Assembly: GCA_026707335.1 (NCBI GenBank)
Contig: JAPOXB010000054.1
Location: 1 to 38,805 of the forward strand
Direction of reading: 5' to 3'
Length of the DNA stretch: 38,805 nucleotides
DNA from: Chloroflexota bacterium
Lineage (GTDB): Bacteria; Chloroflexota; Dehalococcoidia; Bin125
Each line of letters starts with the position of its first letter. Within the stretch, counting starts at the first letter, position 1. Of the stretch, positions 25,958-35,061 are shown piece by piece. The notes under the pieces are model-generated. The model did no database searches. It saw only the letters and a list, made by a program, of their open reading frames with translations, and was not told where the DNA came from. The position numbers and the translations under genes were made by a program.

Positions 25958-27213
25958 GCGGTCGCCAGCGACTCCAGGAACTCCGAGTTGGACTTCGTCC
26001 GCGAGAGCCGGTCGAGCAGGCGCTCGGTGGGCTCGGTCGAGCTGCCGTTGCTGCTCAGCATCGACATCATCCGGCGCAGCAGCCACATCTTCTGCAGCTC
26101 GTCGCCGTTGAGCAGCAGCTCCTCGCGGCGGGTGCTGCTGGCGGCGATGTCGATCGCCGGGTAGATGCGCCGCTCGGCGAGGCGGCGGTCGAGCCGCACC
26201 TCCCAGTTGCCGGTGCCCTTGAACTCCTCGAAGACCACGTCGTCGAGGCGGCTGCCCGTATCGACCAGGCAGGTGGCGATGATCGTCAGGCTGCCGTTGT
26301 CCTCGGCCTTGCGGGCGGCGCCGAAGAAGCGCTTGGGCGGGTACAGCGCCACCGGGTCGATGCCGCCCGAGAGCGTGCGCCCGCTGGTCGGCATCTCCAG
26401 GTTGTAGGCCCGCGTCAGCCGCGTGATCGAATCGACCAGGATGACCACGTCGCGGCCGCACTCCATCAGCCGCTTGGCGCGCTCCAGCGCCATCTCCGCG
26501 ACCCGCGTGTGGTCCTCGACCGGGTCGTCGAAGGTGGAGGCGAAGACCTCGCCGCGCACCTGACGGCGCATCTCGGTGACCTCCTCGGGCCGCTCGCCGA
26601 TCAGCACGACCATCAGGTGCACGTCGTTGTAGTTCGAGGCGATGCCGTTGGCCAGCGCCTGCAGCAGCATCGTCTTGCCGGCCTTGGGCGGCGACACGAT
26701 GAGCCCCCGCTGGCCGCGGCCCATGGGCGCGATCAGGTCCACCAGCCGCCCCGAGAGCTCCGTGGGGTCGTCGGTCTCCAGCATGAAGCGCTCGTTGGGG
26801 AAGACGGCGGTGAGATTCTCGAAGTGGGGGCGCTTGAACGCCTCCTCGGGGCTCATGCCGTTGAGGGCGTCGACGCGCAGCAGCCCGTAGTACTTCTCGC
26901 CGTCCTTGGGCGCGCGCACCTGGCCGGTGACGTAGTCGCCCGTGCGCAGCCCGAAGCGGCGCACCTGCGACTGCGAGACGTAGACGTCGGTGTTCGTGGG
27001 CAGCAGCGACTCGCCGCGCAGGAAGCCGTAGCCGTCGTCGACGATGTCGATCACGCCGCCGGCGAGGATGTGGCCTTGTTTCTCGCTGTGCGCCTGCAGC
27101 AGCTTGAAGACGAGGTCCTGCTTGCGGAGCCCGCCGACGCCGGGGATCTCCAGCTGCCGGGCCCGTCCGAGGAGTTCTTCCCGTGTCAGGGATTCGAGTT
27201 CAGCGATATTCAC
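25948..27213 (-). CDS. rho: Transcription termination factor Rho
   Basis: This 421-aa hexameric RNA helicase ends transcription. The N-terminal SAP-like helical part is NIAELESLTREELLGRAR. An RNA-binding cold-shock-like domain follows (GGVIDIVDDGYGFLRGESLLPTNTDVYVS). The RecA-type ATPase has Walker A SPPKAGKT (Lys180), GERPEEVTEM, and Walker B VVILVDSITRL. The R loop is TLSGGIDP. The GTG at 27213 gives the family start and has GAAGG about 9 nt upstream; the next in-frame start (27339) lies in the promoter. No long N-terminal insertion is present, unlike some actinobacterial Rho. Confidence 0.97.
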   Translation of the reverse strand: MNIAELESLTREELLGRARQLEIPGVGGLRKQDLVFKLLQAHSEKQGHILAGGVIDIVDDGYGFLRGESLLPTNTDVYVSQSQVRRFGLRTGDYVTGQVRAPKDGEKYYGLLRVDALNGMSPEEAFKRPHFENLTAVFPNERFMLETDDPTELSGRLVDLIAPMGRGQRGLIVSPPKAGKTMLLQALANGIASNYNDVHLMVVLIGERPEEVTEMRRQVRGEVFASTFDDPVEDHTRVAEMALERAKRLMECGRDVVILVDSITRLTRAYNLEMPTSGRTLSGGIDPVALYPPKRFFGAARKAEDNGSLTIIATCLVDTGSRLDDVVFEEFKGTGNWEVRLDRRLAERRIYPAIDIAASSTRREELLLNGDELQKMWLLRRMMSMLSSNGSSTEPTERLLDRLSRTKSNSEFLESLATADA

Positions 27214-27279
27214 GCTTCGTGAACCTTCACCAGCCGGCGCTGCGGCGGTGCTGCATCCGATGGGTCGGAAGGGGTGCGG

Positions 27280-27296
27280 CGGTCGCCTTGCGACCG
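27280..27296 (-). promoter_or_regulatory. Leader hairpin of rho mRNA
   Basis: CGGTCGC (27280-27286), loop CTT, GCGACCG (27290-27296) form a perfect 7-bp hairpin within about 10 nt of the predicted rho transcript start, in a leader of about 90 nt. It may stabilise the 5' end or take part in rho autoregulation; neither is shown. Confidence 0.4.
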
Positions 27297-27309
27297 ATCC
27301 GCTATGTCG

Positions 27310-27339
27310 ATAATAGTCCCAAAAACGGGCGGATGGCAA
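27310..27339 (-). promoter_or_regulatory. Housekeeping-type promoter of rho
   Basis: On the minus strand, -35 TTGCCA (27334-27339), an 18-nt spacer and -10 TATTAT (27310-27315). This is the most AT-rich and most canonical -10 in the window. It gives rho its own promoter, separate from the upstream aldolase gene. Confidence 0.7.
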
Positions 27340-27369
27340 GTGCCATGCCGAGGGCCCGGAACGAACCGC

Positions 27370-28059
27370 TCAGCGGCCGGCGGCCGACTCGGCGCGCTCG
27401 CGCCGCTGCGCCTGCGCGCGATCCCAGTCGGCGAGGAAGGAGGCGATGCCCTTGTCGGTCAGCGGATGCTGGAGCATGGCCTGCAGCACCTTGAAGGGCA
27501 GCGTCGCGATGTGCGCCCCCACGGCCGCGCAGGCGCTCACGTGGCCCACGTGCCGCACGCTGGCCGCGATGACCTGGGCCGGGCTGTGGTAGCGGTCCAG
27601 CATCTCGACGATCTCCGCCACTAGAGAGACGCCGTCCTGGCCGATGTCGTCGAGCCGGCCGATGAAGGGGCTCACGTAGGCGGCGCCGGCGCTGGCCGCC
27701 AGCAGCGCCTGGTTGGTGGAGAAGATCAGCGTCGTGTTGACGCGGATGCCCTCGCCGCTGACGCGGCTGATCGCCTCGAGGCCGGCCCCGTCGATCGGGA
27801 TCTTGACGACCACGTTGGGATGCCAGCTCGCGATCTCGCGCGCCTCCGCGACGAGTTCGTCGGCGCCGCGGCTCACGCACTCGGCCGAGATCGGCCCGTC
27901 GACGATGGCCGCGATCTCCTGCACCCGCTCCTTGTAGGAGCCGGCCCGGTCGCTCACCTTGGCGAACAGCGAGGGGTTGGTGGTCACCCCGTCGCAGACG
28001 CCCCAGCGGACGGCCTGCCGGATCTCCTCGCTATCGGCGGTGTCCAGAAAGATCCGCAT
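27370..28059 (-). CDS. fsa: Transaldolase-like fructose-6-phosphate aldolase (TalC/FSA family)
   Basis: This 229-aa class I aldolase is of the small transaldolase family: MRIFLDTADSEEIRQA, GVTTNPSL, VVVKIPID with the Schiff-base Lys86, NTTLIFSTNQALLAASAGA, and YVSPFIGRLDDIG. Family members either cleave fructose 6-phosphate or act as transaldolase in the pentose phosphate pathway; sequence alone does not settle which. The ATG at 28059 gives the standard family start with a GAAGGG-type Shine-Dalgarno. The rho promoter begins 30 nt after its stop. Confidence 0.9.
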   Translation of the reverse strand: MRIFLDTADSEEIRQAVRWGVCDGVTTNPSLFAKVSDRAGSYKERVQEIAAIVDGPISAECVSRGADELVAEAREIASWHPNVVVKIPIDGAGLEAISRVSGEGIRVNTTLIFSTNQALLAASAGAAYVSPFIGRLDDIGQDGVSLVAEIVEMLDRYHSPAQVIAASVRHVGHVSACAAVGAHIATLPFKVLQAMLQHPLTDKGIASFLADWDRAQAQRRERAESAAGR

Positions 28060-28138
28060 GGGGGGTTCCCTTCCCAACGGCGGCCTGCCGCCGCCTGCGC
28101 CGGCCATGGGTCCAAGGCTGCCGGGGCCGACGAATCGC

Positions 28139-28618
28139 TCAGAACGGCTTGCTGATCGAGAGGGCGGTCATCAGCACCACCAGCGCCAGCATCAGTGTAC
28201 CGAAGACCAGCGGCCCCTTGTCGGCCAGCGTTTCACGTAACTCGTCGCTCACCTCGCCGCTGTGCTGGGCTTGCAGGGCCAGCAGCCGCGCCCGGCGCAA
28301 CCCGGCCGCCATGCCCGGCAGGCAGATGAACAGGGCGCCCAGGTAGATCAACTCCACGGCCAGCAGCCAGCCCGTCTCGATGGGGTCGACGTGGTCGGCG
28401 ACGATCGCCCAGACGACGCCGGTCACGCCGGTCAGGATCATGCCCGGGAGCAGCACGCCGGCCTGGTTGCGGCCGGCCTCCTGGAAAGCGTAGACCTGCC
28501 GCTGCACGTCGTCGCTGTTCCAGGCGCGGTAGAGGGGCAGCATCGTCGCGCCCAGCCCGGCCAGATAGACGAACAGCGACAGCATGTGCAGCAGGCGGAA
28601 TATCTGGTCGTCGCTCAT
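28139..28618 (-). CDS. Small four-helix membrane protein of unknown function
   Basis: This 159-aa protein has four predicted membrane segments at about 8-30, 53-74, 84-105 and 136-155. A polar loop (YAFQEAGRNQAG) lies between the first two and a charged loop between the last two. The pattern resembles DUF2269-type integral membrane proteins, but no diagnostic motif was recognised. The start at 28618 has only a weak purine run. It lies 53 nt after pyrG and may be on the same transcript. Confidence 0.7.
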   Translation of the reverse strand: MSDDQIFRLLHMLSLFVYLAGLGATMLPLYRAWNSDDVQRQVYAFQEAGRNQAGVLLPGMILTGVTGVVWAIVADHVDPIETGWLLAVELIYLGALFICLPGMAAGLRRARLLALQAQHSGEVSDELRETLADKGPLVFGTLMLALVVLMTALSISKPF

Positions 28619-28671
28619 GGCCTGCTCACGCTCGGGAGGGCTCGCTCAGGCGGCGGGCCGCGGGGCGGCGA

Positions 28672-30324
28672 TCAGGAGCGGCTCGCCGACGCCGGCACGC
28701 CCGCCGCGAGCGGCCGGCCCGCGCCTTCCCGGCCCGCCAGCGCGGCGTCCATGAACGCGGCGAAGAGCGGGTGCGGCCGGCCGGGCCGGGAGCGCAACTC
28801 GGGATGGAACTGCGAGCCCATCATGAAGGGGTGGTCGCGCAACTCGGCGATCTCGACCAGGCGGCCGTCGGGCGAGACGCCGCTGGCGCGCAGCCCGGCC
28901 CCATCGAGCGCCTCCCGGTAACGGTTGTTGAACTCCCAGCGGTGCCGGTGCCGCTCATCGACGGCGGCCGCGCCGTAGGCGGCCCGCGCCCGCGTCCCCT
29001 CGACCAGGTGGCAGCGATAGTGCCCGAGCCGCATCGTGCCGCCCAAGTCCGTTACGTCCTCCTGCTCGGAGAGCAGCGAGATGACCGGCGCGGGCGTCTG
29101 CTCGTTGAACTCGGTCGAGGTCGCCTCGGGCTCGCCCAGCACGTTGCGGGCGAACTCGATCACCATCTGCTGCATGCCGCGGCACAGGCCGAGGTAGGGC
29201 AGGCCCGTCTCGCGGGCGAAGCGCGCGGCGGCGATCTCGCCCTCCGCGCCGCGATCGCCGAAGCCGCCCGGCACGATGATGCCGGCCACGCCGTCCAGCT
29301 CGGCCGCCACGTCGCGCGTCTCCAACTCCTTCGACTGCACCCAGCGCACGTCCACGTCCACACCGCGCTCGACGCCGGCATGGATCAGCGCCTCGCGCAC
29401 GGAGAGGTAGGAGTCGTGCAGCTCCACGTACTTGCCCACGATGGCGATCGTGCAGTGGCCCGACGGGTTGCGCAGGCGCTGCACCCAGCCGCGCCACTCG
29501 GCGAGGTCACGCTCCGCGGCGGGCAGCGCCAGCTTCTCGACGACGAGGTCGGAGACGCCGGCGTCGTCGAGCACCTGCGGCACCTGGTAGATGCTGGGCA
29601 TCGTCTCCAGCGGGATCACGGCGCGCTGCTCGACGTCGCAGAAAAGCGCGATCTTGGCCTTGATGCCCTCGTCGACGGGCATCTCTGCGCGGGCGATGAT
29701 CAGGTCCGGCTGCAGGCCCAGCGAGCGCAGGGTGCGCACGGAGTGCTGCGTGGGCTTGGTCTTCAACTCCCGCGAGGCGCGCAGGTAGGGCAGCATCGTG
29801 ACGTGAATCGAGAGCGTGTCCTCGCGCGCCTCCTCGGAGCGGATCTGACGCATCGCCTCCAGGAAGGGCTGGCCCTCGATGTCGCCGATGGTCCCGCCCA
29901 CTTCGATGATCAGCGCGTCGGCCCCGGCCGCCTTCGCCAGCCCGCGCACGCGCGACTTGATCTCGTCGGTGATGTGGGGAACGGTCTGGATCGTCCCGCC
30001 CAGGTGGACGCCGCGGCGCTCCTGCTCGATCACGGCCTGGTTGATCTGCCCCATCGTGACCGAGGAGGCGCCGGTCAGGTCCTCGTCGAGGAAGCGCTCG
30101 TAGTGGCCCAGGTCGAGGTCGGTCTCCGCGCCGTCGTAGGTCACGAAGACCTCACCGTGCTGGTAGGGCGACATCGTGCCGGGGTCGACGTTGAGGTAGG
30201 GGTCGAGCTTCTGGACGGTGACCGACAGGCCGCGGCTCTTGAGCAGTTTCGCGAGGGAGGCGGTGCTGATGCCCTTGCCGACCGAGCTGACCACCCCGCC
30301 CGTGACAAAGATGTACTTCGGCAT
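28672..30324 (-). CDS. pyrG: CTP synthase
   Basis: This 550-aa enzyme makes CTP from UTP, ATP and glutamine. The synthetase domain has KYIFVTGGVVSSVGKG, KLDPYLNVDPGTMSPYQHGEVF and EVGGTIGDIEG. The C-terminal class I glutamine amidotransferase domain has GIIVPGGFGDRG, the nucleophile in GLCRGMQQ (Cys381) and the His/Glu pair in FHPEL. Arg382 after the nucleophile is unusual; most family members have Leu (GxCLGMQ). The ATG at 30324 is preferred to the adjacent TTG at 30327. Confidence 0.96.
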   Translation of the reverse strand: MPKYIFVTGGVVSSVGKGISTASLAKLLKSRGLSVTVQKLDPYLNVDPGTMSPYQHGEVFVTYDGAETDLDLGHYERFLDEDLTGASSVTMGQINQAVIEQERRGVHLGGTIQTVPHITDEIKSRVRGLAKAAGADALIIEVGGTIGDIEGQPFLEAMRQIRSEEAREDTLSIHVTMLPYLRASRELKTKPTQHSVRTLRSLGLQPDLIIARAEMPVDEGIKAKIALFCDVEQRAVIPLETMPSIYQVPQVLDDAGVSDLVVEKLALPAAERDLAEWRGWVQRLRNPSGHCTIAIVGKYVELHDSYLSVREALIHAGVERGVDVDVRWVQSKELETRDVAAELDGVAGIIVPGGFGDRGAEGEIAAARFARETGLPYLGLCRGMQQMVIEFARNVLGEPEATSTEFNEQTPAPVISLLSEQEDVTDLGGTMRLGHYRCHLVEGTRARAAYGAAAVDERHRHRWEFNNRYREALDGAGLRASGVSPDGRLVEIAELRDHPFMMGSQFHPELRSRPGRPHPLFAAFMDAALAGREGAGRPLAAGVPASASRS

Positions 30325-30381
30325 CAACTCGCTTGTACGCGCCCCGCGACGGCGATTCGACCGTCTGTTCTAGTGGGAATC

Positions 30382-30684
30382 CTATGGGCCGCCCGAGGGC
30401 GTGTCAACGCGGCGGGCCGGGTTCTCCACCGGCGAATCCACGCCCGCGCCCCCCTGCAGATTGACGATAAACTCCACCTCGTCGCCGTCGTGCAGCGTGC
30501 GGTCGGATTCGGACTGCTCGTTGTTGACGATGGCCGCGATGGCCTCCGCGTCCTGCTCGCTGAAGCCCTCCGCCGCGACGATGTCCGCCACGGTCATCCC
30601 CTCGCGCCATTCCACGTCGAAGCTCGGCTGCTTCGTCTTCGACAGCGCCACCAGCGTCGTAAACATGCGCACGTGTACCGGCAC
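30382..30684 (-). CDS. MoaD/ThiS-like beta-grasp protein with C-terminal tail
   Basis: This 100-aa protein has a ubiquitin-like beta-grasp fold of the MoaD/ThiS sulfur-carrier type: VRMFTTLVALSKTKQ, VEWREGMTVADIVA, and LHDGDEVEFIVNLQGG. Sulfur carriers end in Gly-Gly; here the expected GG (78-79) is followed by 21 more residues ending in a second GG and Pro (98-100). It would need trimming to act as a carrier, or it has another role. The GTG start has a strong GGGAGGAGG about 6 nt upstream. It lies 24 nt after the BtrH-like gene and before pyrG. Confidence 0.7.
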   Translation of the reverse strand: MPVHVRMFTTLVALSKTKQPSFDVEWREGMTVADIVAAEGFSEQDAEAIAAIVNNEQSESDRTLHDGDEVEFIVNLQGGAGVDSPVENPARRVDTPSGGP

Positions 30685-30708
30685 GATGGTCCTCCTCCCG
30701 CCGAGATA

Positions 30709-31653
30709 CTAGCCGCCCGCCGGCCCCGGCGGTGTTCCCGCCGCCGGCGCCGCCAGGGCCGCCTCGGCCCGCAGCGCCGACTCCAGCGACCGCGCCCCCG
30801 CCTCCCGGCCGCCGCCGACCACGTCGCCGCCGCCGGGGAAGGGGAACAGCGTCGCGAAGCGGGAGAGGGCGAGCGCCAGCGCCGCCGCCGCCTCGGCGAG
30901 GGGCGCCGCCTCCGCGACCCCCTCCGCCGCCGCCTGCCGGAAGAAGCGCGCCGCCTCGCCCGACGCGGCCGCCAGCGCCTGCGCGGCCCGCGCGTGGCCG
31001 GTCGCGTCGATCTCGACCTGCGACCGCAGGAGCGTCACCCAGTCGCGCAGCCGCTCGGCGCGGTCGGCGTCGCGCTGGTGCGTCGCCGCGCGCCGCACGA
31101 GCGTGGCCGTGTCCGCGGGGCCCTTCGCCATCGCCGCCTCGGAAATGACGACCGCCAGCCAGTCCGCGCCGGGCGCCGGCAGCCGGTCGGCCCGCAGCCA
31201 GCCGCCGACCTCCTCGCTCAGCGGCCCATCGACCCGGTAGGCGCGGCGCGCGCCGTCGTAGGCCACCAGCAGGCCGAAGTCGCCGCCCGCCACGCCCGAG
31301 GCCGCCGCCGCGCGTCCGTCGGCCAGGGCGCGGCGCAGCCGCCAGCCCAGCCGCCGTCCCAGCAGCAGCGAACGGCCCGATCGCAGATCCCACACGTCGA
31401 CGCGGGCGCGCAGGCCCAGCAGCGCCAGGTCGCCGGCGAGGGTGGAGAGGTCGCGGGGAGAGTCCGCGCCGGCCGCGAAGGCCGGACCCCCGGTTGCGGC
31501 CGGCGGCCACGGCAGGCGGAACGCCTCGCCGCTGACGGCGCCGACGCGCGCCGCGTCGTGCGGCAGCCCGGCCGCGCGCAGCAGTCCCTGCAGGCACCCC
31601 AGCAAGGGATTCCAGTTGTATTCGTAGCGGGCGGGCGGCGCGTCGGGCTGCAC
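30709..31653 (-). CDS. Protein with BtrH N-terminal-like / C39-like domain
   Basis: This 314-aa protein begins NPLLGCLQGLLRAAGL and GAVSGEAFRLPWP. This resembles the start of BtrH_N/C39-like proteins, where a Cys (Cys20 here) in a helix precedes a Gly-rich AFR segment. The region LLVAYDGARRAYRVDGP, followed by WLAVV, fits the peptidase-like fold. The C-terminal 120 residues are helical and Ala/Arg-rich. The family link is weak and rests on pattern only. The GTG start has no Shine-Dalgarno, but a -10-like TACGCT ends 6 nt before it, which suggests a leaderless mRNA. It is co-directional with the MoaD/ThiS-like gene. Confidence 0.5.
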   Translation of the reverse strand: MQPDAPPARYEYNWNPLLGCLQGLLRAAGLPHDAARVGAVSGEAFRLPWPPAATGGPAFAAGADSPRDLSTLAGDLALLGLRARVDVWDLRSGRSLLLGRRLGWRLRRALADGRAAAASGVAGGDFGLLVAYDGARRAYRVDGPLSEEVGGWLRADRLPAPGADWLAVVISEAAMAKGPADTATLVRRAATHQRDADRAERLRDWVTLLRSQVEIDATGHARAAQALAAASGEAARFFRQAAAEGVAEAAPLAEAAAALALALSRFATLFPFPGGGDVVGGGREAGARSLESALRAEAALAAPAAGTPPGPAGG

Positions 31654-31659
31654 CCGAGA

Positions 31660-31683
31660 AGCGTAGCCAGCCCGTGCTAGCCT
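31660..31683. promoter_or_regulatory. Back-to-back promoter -10 elements
   Basis: On the minus strand, TACGCT (31660-31665) lies 6 nt before the GTG of the BtrH-like gene. On the plus strand, TAGCCT (31678-31683, preceded by TGC) points at the M16 peptidase gene. Only 12 bp separate them, so polymerase binding at one would block the other. Confidence 0.45.
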
Positions 31684-31724
31684 GCCGACCGTCGGCCCAC
31701 GGGCCGTGGGGAGGTCCGGGGCCG

Positions 31725-33029
<1,305 letters not shown>

Positions 33030-33060
33030 GCCCGCGCGGGCGTGCCGGGGAAGGAACGTG

Positions 33061-33738
33061 ATGGACGACGTGCGCTCCCTGCTCCTCGTCCCCGCCGACC
33101 CCGACGGCCTGCCGGACCTCGGTTCGGATCTCCCCGACGCGACCCTCGTCGACCTCATGCACACCGACGCGGGCGGCCACGACGCGGCCGTCGCCGCCAT
33201 CGCGACGCTGCGCGCCGCCGGTCATCGGGTCTACCTGCACACCCGCGGCCCGCAGTCGCCCGACCTGCGCGACGAACTGCTCGCGACCCTGCGCGACGGC
33301 GTCTACGGCGTGTCGCTGCCCGGCGTCGTGCACACCGATCAGTTGCGCTTCGCCGACTCGCTGCTGGAGGACGTCGAGGGGCGCGCCGGGATCGAGCCCG
33401 GCCTCACCGCGCTGGGCCTCTGGATCGAGAACGCCGCCGCGCTGGGCCGGGCCGGCGCGCTGGCCGCCGCGAGCAGTCGCCTGACGTGGCTGGGCGTCGC
33501 GACGGCCCCGCTGGCGATGGAGCTGGCGGTGGACGCGCCCGCCCCCGCCCTGCTCGACCACGCCCGCGCGGCCGTCGTCTTCGCCGCGCGGGCGTCGGGC
33601 CTGCCCGCCGTCGAGGGCCTCCCCCTGCCCGCCCTCCCCCCGCACGACGCCGCCCTGCGCGCGCACGGCCTGCGCGGCCGGCTCACGCGCCATCCATCGG
33701 AGGTGGCGGGGCTCAACGCCGCCTTCCCGTCGGGGTGA
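33061..33738 (+). CDS. CitE/HpcH-like protein, degenerate active site
   Basis: This 225-aa protein follows the HpcH/HpaI aldolase (CitE) layout: RSLLLVPADPD, DATLVDLM, GVYGVSLPGVV, WIENAAALGRAG, RLTWLGVAT and FAARASGLPAVEG. Side by side with the intact CitE at 35218-36114, DLED reads DLMH, the VRING Arg is His in LHTRG, and the FGADD Asp is lost in GVATA. The Glu of IET is kept (IEN). It is also about 70 residues shorter at the C-terminus. It is probably a non-catalytic paralogue. GGGGAAGG lies 6 nt before the ATG, and it may be on the M16 transcript. Confidence 0.7.
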   Translation: MDDVRSLLLVPADPDGLPDLGSDLPDATLVDLMHTDAGGHDAAVAAIATLRAAGHRVYLHTRGPQSPDLRDELLATLRDGVYGVSLPGVVHTDQLRFADSLLEDVEGRAGIEPGLTALGLWIENAAALGRAGALAAASSRLTWLGVATAPLAMELAVDAPAPALLDHARAAVVFAARASGLPAVEGLPLPALPPHDAALRAHGLRGRLTRHPSEVAGLNAAFPSG

Positions 33739-33825
33739 GGGGAGTCCGCCCTGACGCACGCCATTCGATCCGGGGCGCTCATAAGAACCCTTCCTGGGTA
33801 GTCGGGTCGATGCGACAATTGCGGG

Positions 33826-34035
33826 GTGACTCCAACCGAGGCGCGCTCCGACGATGATCTCACCGCCAGCATCGAACCCTGACGCCTCAGACAGCGCATT
33901 GAGCATCTTGAGGTCGCCGCGGCGTACCTCGATCTCGCTCAGCATCACCACCGCCAAGCGTCCCCGGATGACAAGGGCCGGCTCGCGGCAGCCGTCAACG
34001 ATGCGCGGAGCGAACTAAGTTCACTGAACCAAGAA
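33826..34035 (+). pseudogene. Disrupted 5' part of a DUF3800 gene
   Basis: In the frame of the DUF3800 gene, a GTG at 33826 opens a short reading frame (MTPTEARSDDDLTASIEP) that stops at TGA 33880-33882. The same frame then stays open to 34890. The part between TGA and the next GTG (34036) reads like a helical coiled coil (RLRQRIEHLEVAAAYLDLAQ, later ARSELSSLNQEV). A -10-like GACAAT lies 6 nt before GTG 33826. This suggests one original gene from 33826 to 34890, broken by a stop or a sequencing error. The rest of the 33739-34035 gap shows nothing else. Confidence 0.5.
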
Positions 34036-34890
34036 GTGAGGGGCCCCATCTGGCCGCGCCGCCGGGCGTCAGGCGCCGGCACCAAGGACCCGGAGAAGGA
34101 GTGCCTCGTCTTCATCGATGAGTGTGGGTCGCACACAGTCAACGTCCGCAGGGGGGAATTCGGCGCCTTCTGCTTGGCGGCAGTCCTGGTCGCGGCCGAG
34201 GCGTACGGTGCGTTCTGCGACCGCTGGAATCGTTGGAAGGAAGCCACCTGGGGATCTAGTCGCGTCGAGACTCACGAGCCTGATGTTCGACGTCGGAATG
34301 GGCGATTCTGGTGCGGCGGCGATCGGACCGAGCAGGCGCAGTTGGTAGAGAGTCTCGGCCGCGAACTCGCGGCGCTTGAGTTCACAGGGATCGTCGTCGT
34401 CGTTCGGCGAGACGCCTACGCGAGCGAATTCGGACAGGACTCAATGGACACGAGCCTGCCGAGCCACGTCTACCTGGTGGCGCTCGATTTCCTCTGCGAG
34501 CGGATCGCGTTGGCTCTGCAGACAGAATTTGCGGGTGCCCGCGGTCGTCTCATCGCAGAATCGCGAGGCCCGAAAGAGGACGCACAACTCCAGCAGGAGT
34601 TCGTCAGGCTCCACATCGACGGGACTTCGTACATCCACCCCAGTTGGATCCGGCGACAGATGTTCCCGGGAATCCTCTTCCACCGGAAGCAGGACTACAT
34701 CCCAGGCCTTGAAGTGGCGGACCTGCTCGCTCGGCCGTGCGGTGAGAAGGTTCTCGACCCGAAGTCCGATCCAGAGCGCTGGGCAGAGTTGTCCCCCAAG
34801 CTGTGCAGTCGCCGGGAGACGGCGCACAGCCCCCTTGGGCTGAAGATCGTTCCTTGGGACGATGATTTCGAGGGCCTGATTAAAAGCTAA
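34036..34890 (+). CDS. DUF3800 domain protein
   Basis: This protein (284 aa from GTG 34036) has DUF3800 hallmarks. The N-terminal acidic motif is FIDECGSH (Asp28, Glu29; usual DESG), a middle Glu lies in AESRGPKED, and PGLEVADLLARP is near the end (family GLQxADxxA). The molecular function of the family is not established. Members are frequent in accessory and phage-related DNA, and the conserved acidic residues suggest a nuclease-like metal site. Codon use and base composition are visibly lower in GC than the neighbours, a sign of transfer. The true start may lie further upstream. It is not in an obvious operon. Confidence 0.75.
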   Translation: MRGPIWPRRRASGAGTKDPEKECLVFIDECGSHTVNVRRGEFGAFCLAAVLVAAEAYGAFCDRWNRWKEATWGSSRVETHEPDVRRRNGRFWCGGDRTEQAQLVESLGRELAALEFTGIVVVVRRDAYASEFGQDSMDTSLPSHVYLVALDFLCERIALALQTEFAGARGRLIAESRGPKEDAQLQQEFVRLHIDGTSYIHPSWIRRQMFPGILFHRKQDYIPGLEVADLLARPCGEKVLDPKSDPERWAELSPKLCSRRETAHSPLGLKIVPWDDDFEGLIKS

Positions 34891-34920
34891 AGGGGCAGTC
34901 CCTCGCAGGACCCCCCCTTT
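34889..34920 (+). terminator. Hairpin after the DUF3800 gene
   Basis: AAAGGGG (34889-34895) pairs with CCCCTTT (34914-34920), and an inner GTCC/GGAC (34898-34901 and 34908-34911) continues the stem after a small internal loop. It starts at the stop codon, and the 3' arm ends in only three T residues. Confidence 0.45.
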
Positions 34921-34991
34921 CGCCGACCGGGCGATGCCCAGCCCACTTGAGGGCATCCTACCACAATCTCGGGGCCTCGGGAACATGGTCC

Positions 34992-35061
34992 AGGACGCAG
35001 AAACGGCGTCCTCACGGCGCGACACTAAGGATGAACGTCCTTGAGTGAACCGCTTCACTCA
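34992..35061. other. Cluster of three perfect hairpins in a gene-free gap
   Basis: Within 70 nt are AGGACGC/GCGTCCT (34992-34998 and 35006-35012), AAGGA/TCCTT (35027-35031 and 35038-35042) and TGAGTGAA/TTCACTCA (35042-35049 and 35054-35061). They sit in the 327-bp gap between the DUF3800 gene and citE, which has no convincing gene. They could be part of a small RNA, a recombination site or a decayed mobile element; none can be shown. Confidence 0.4.
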
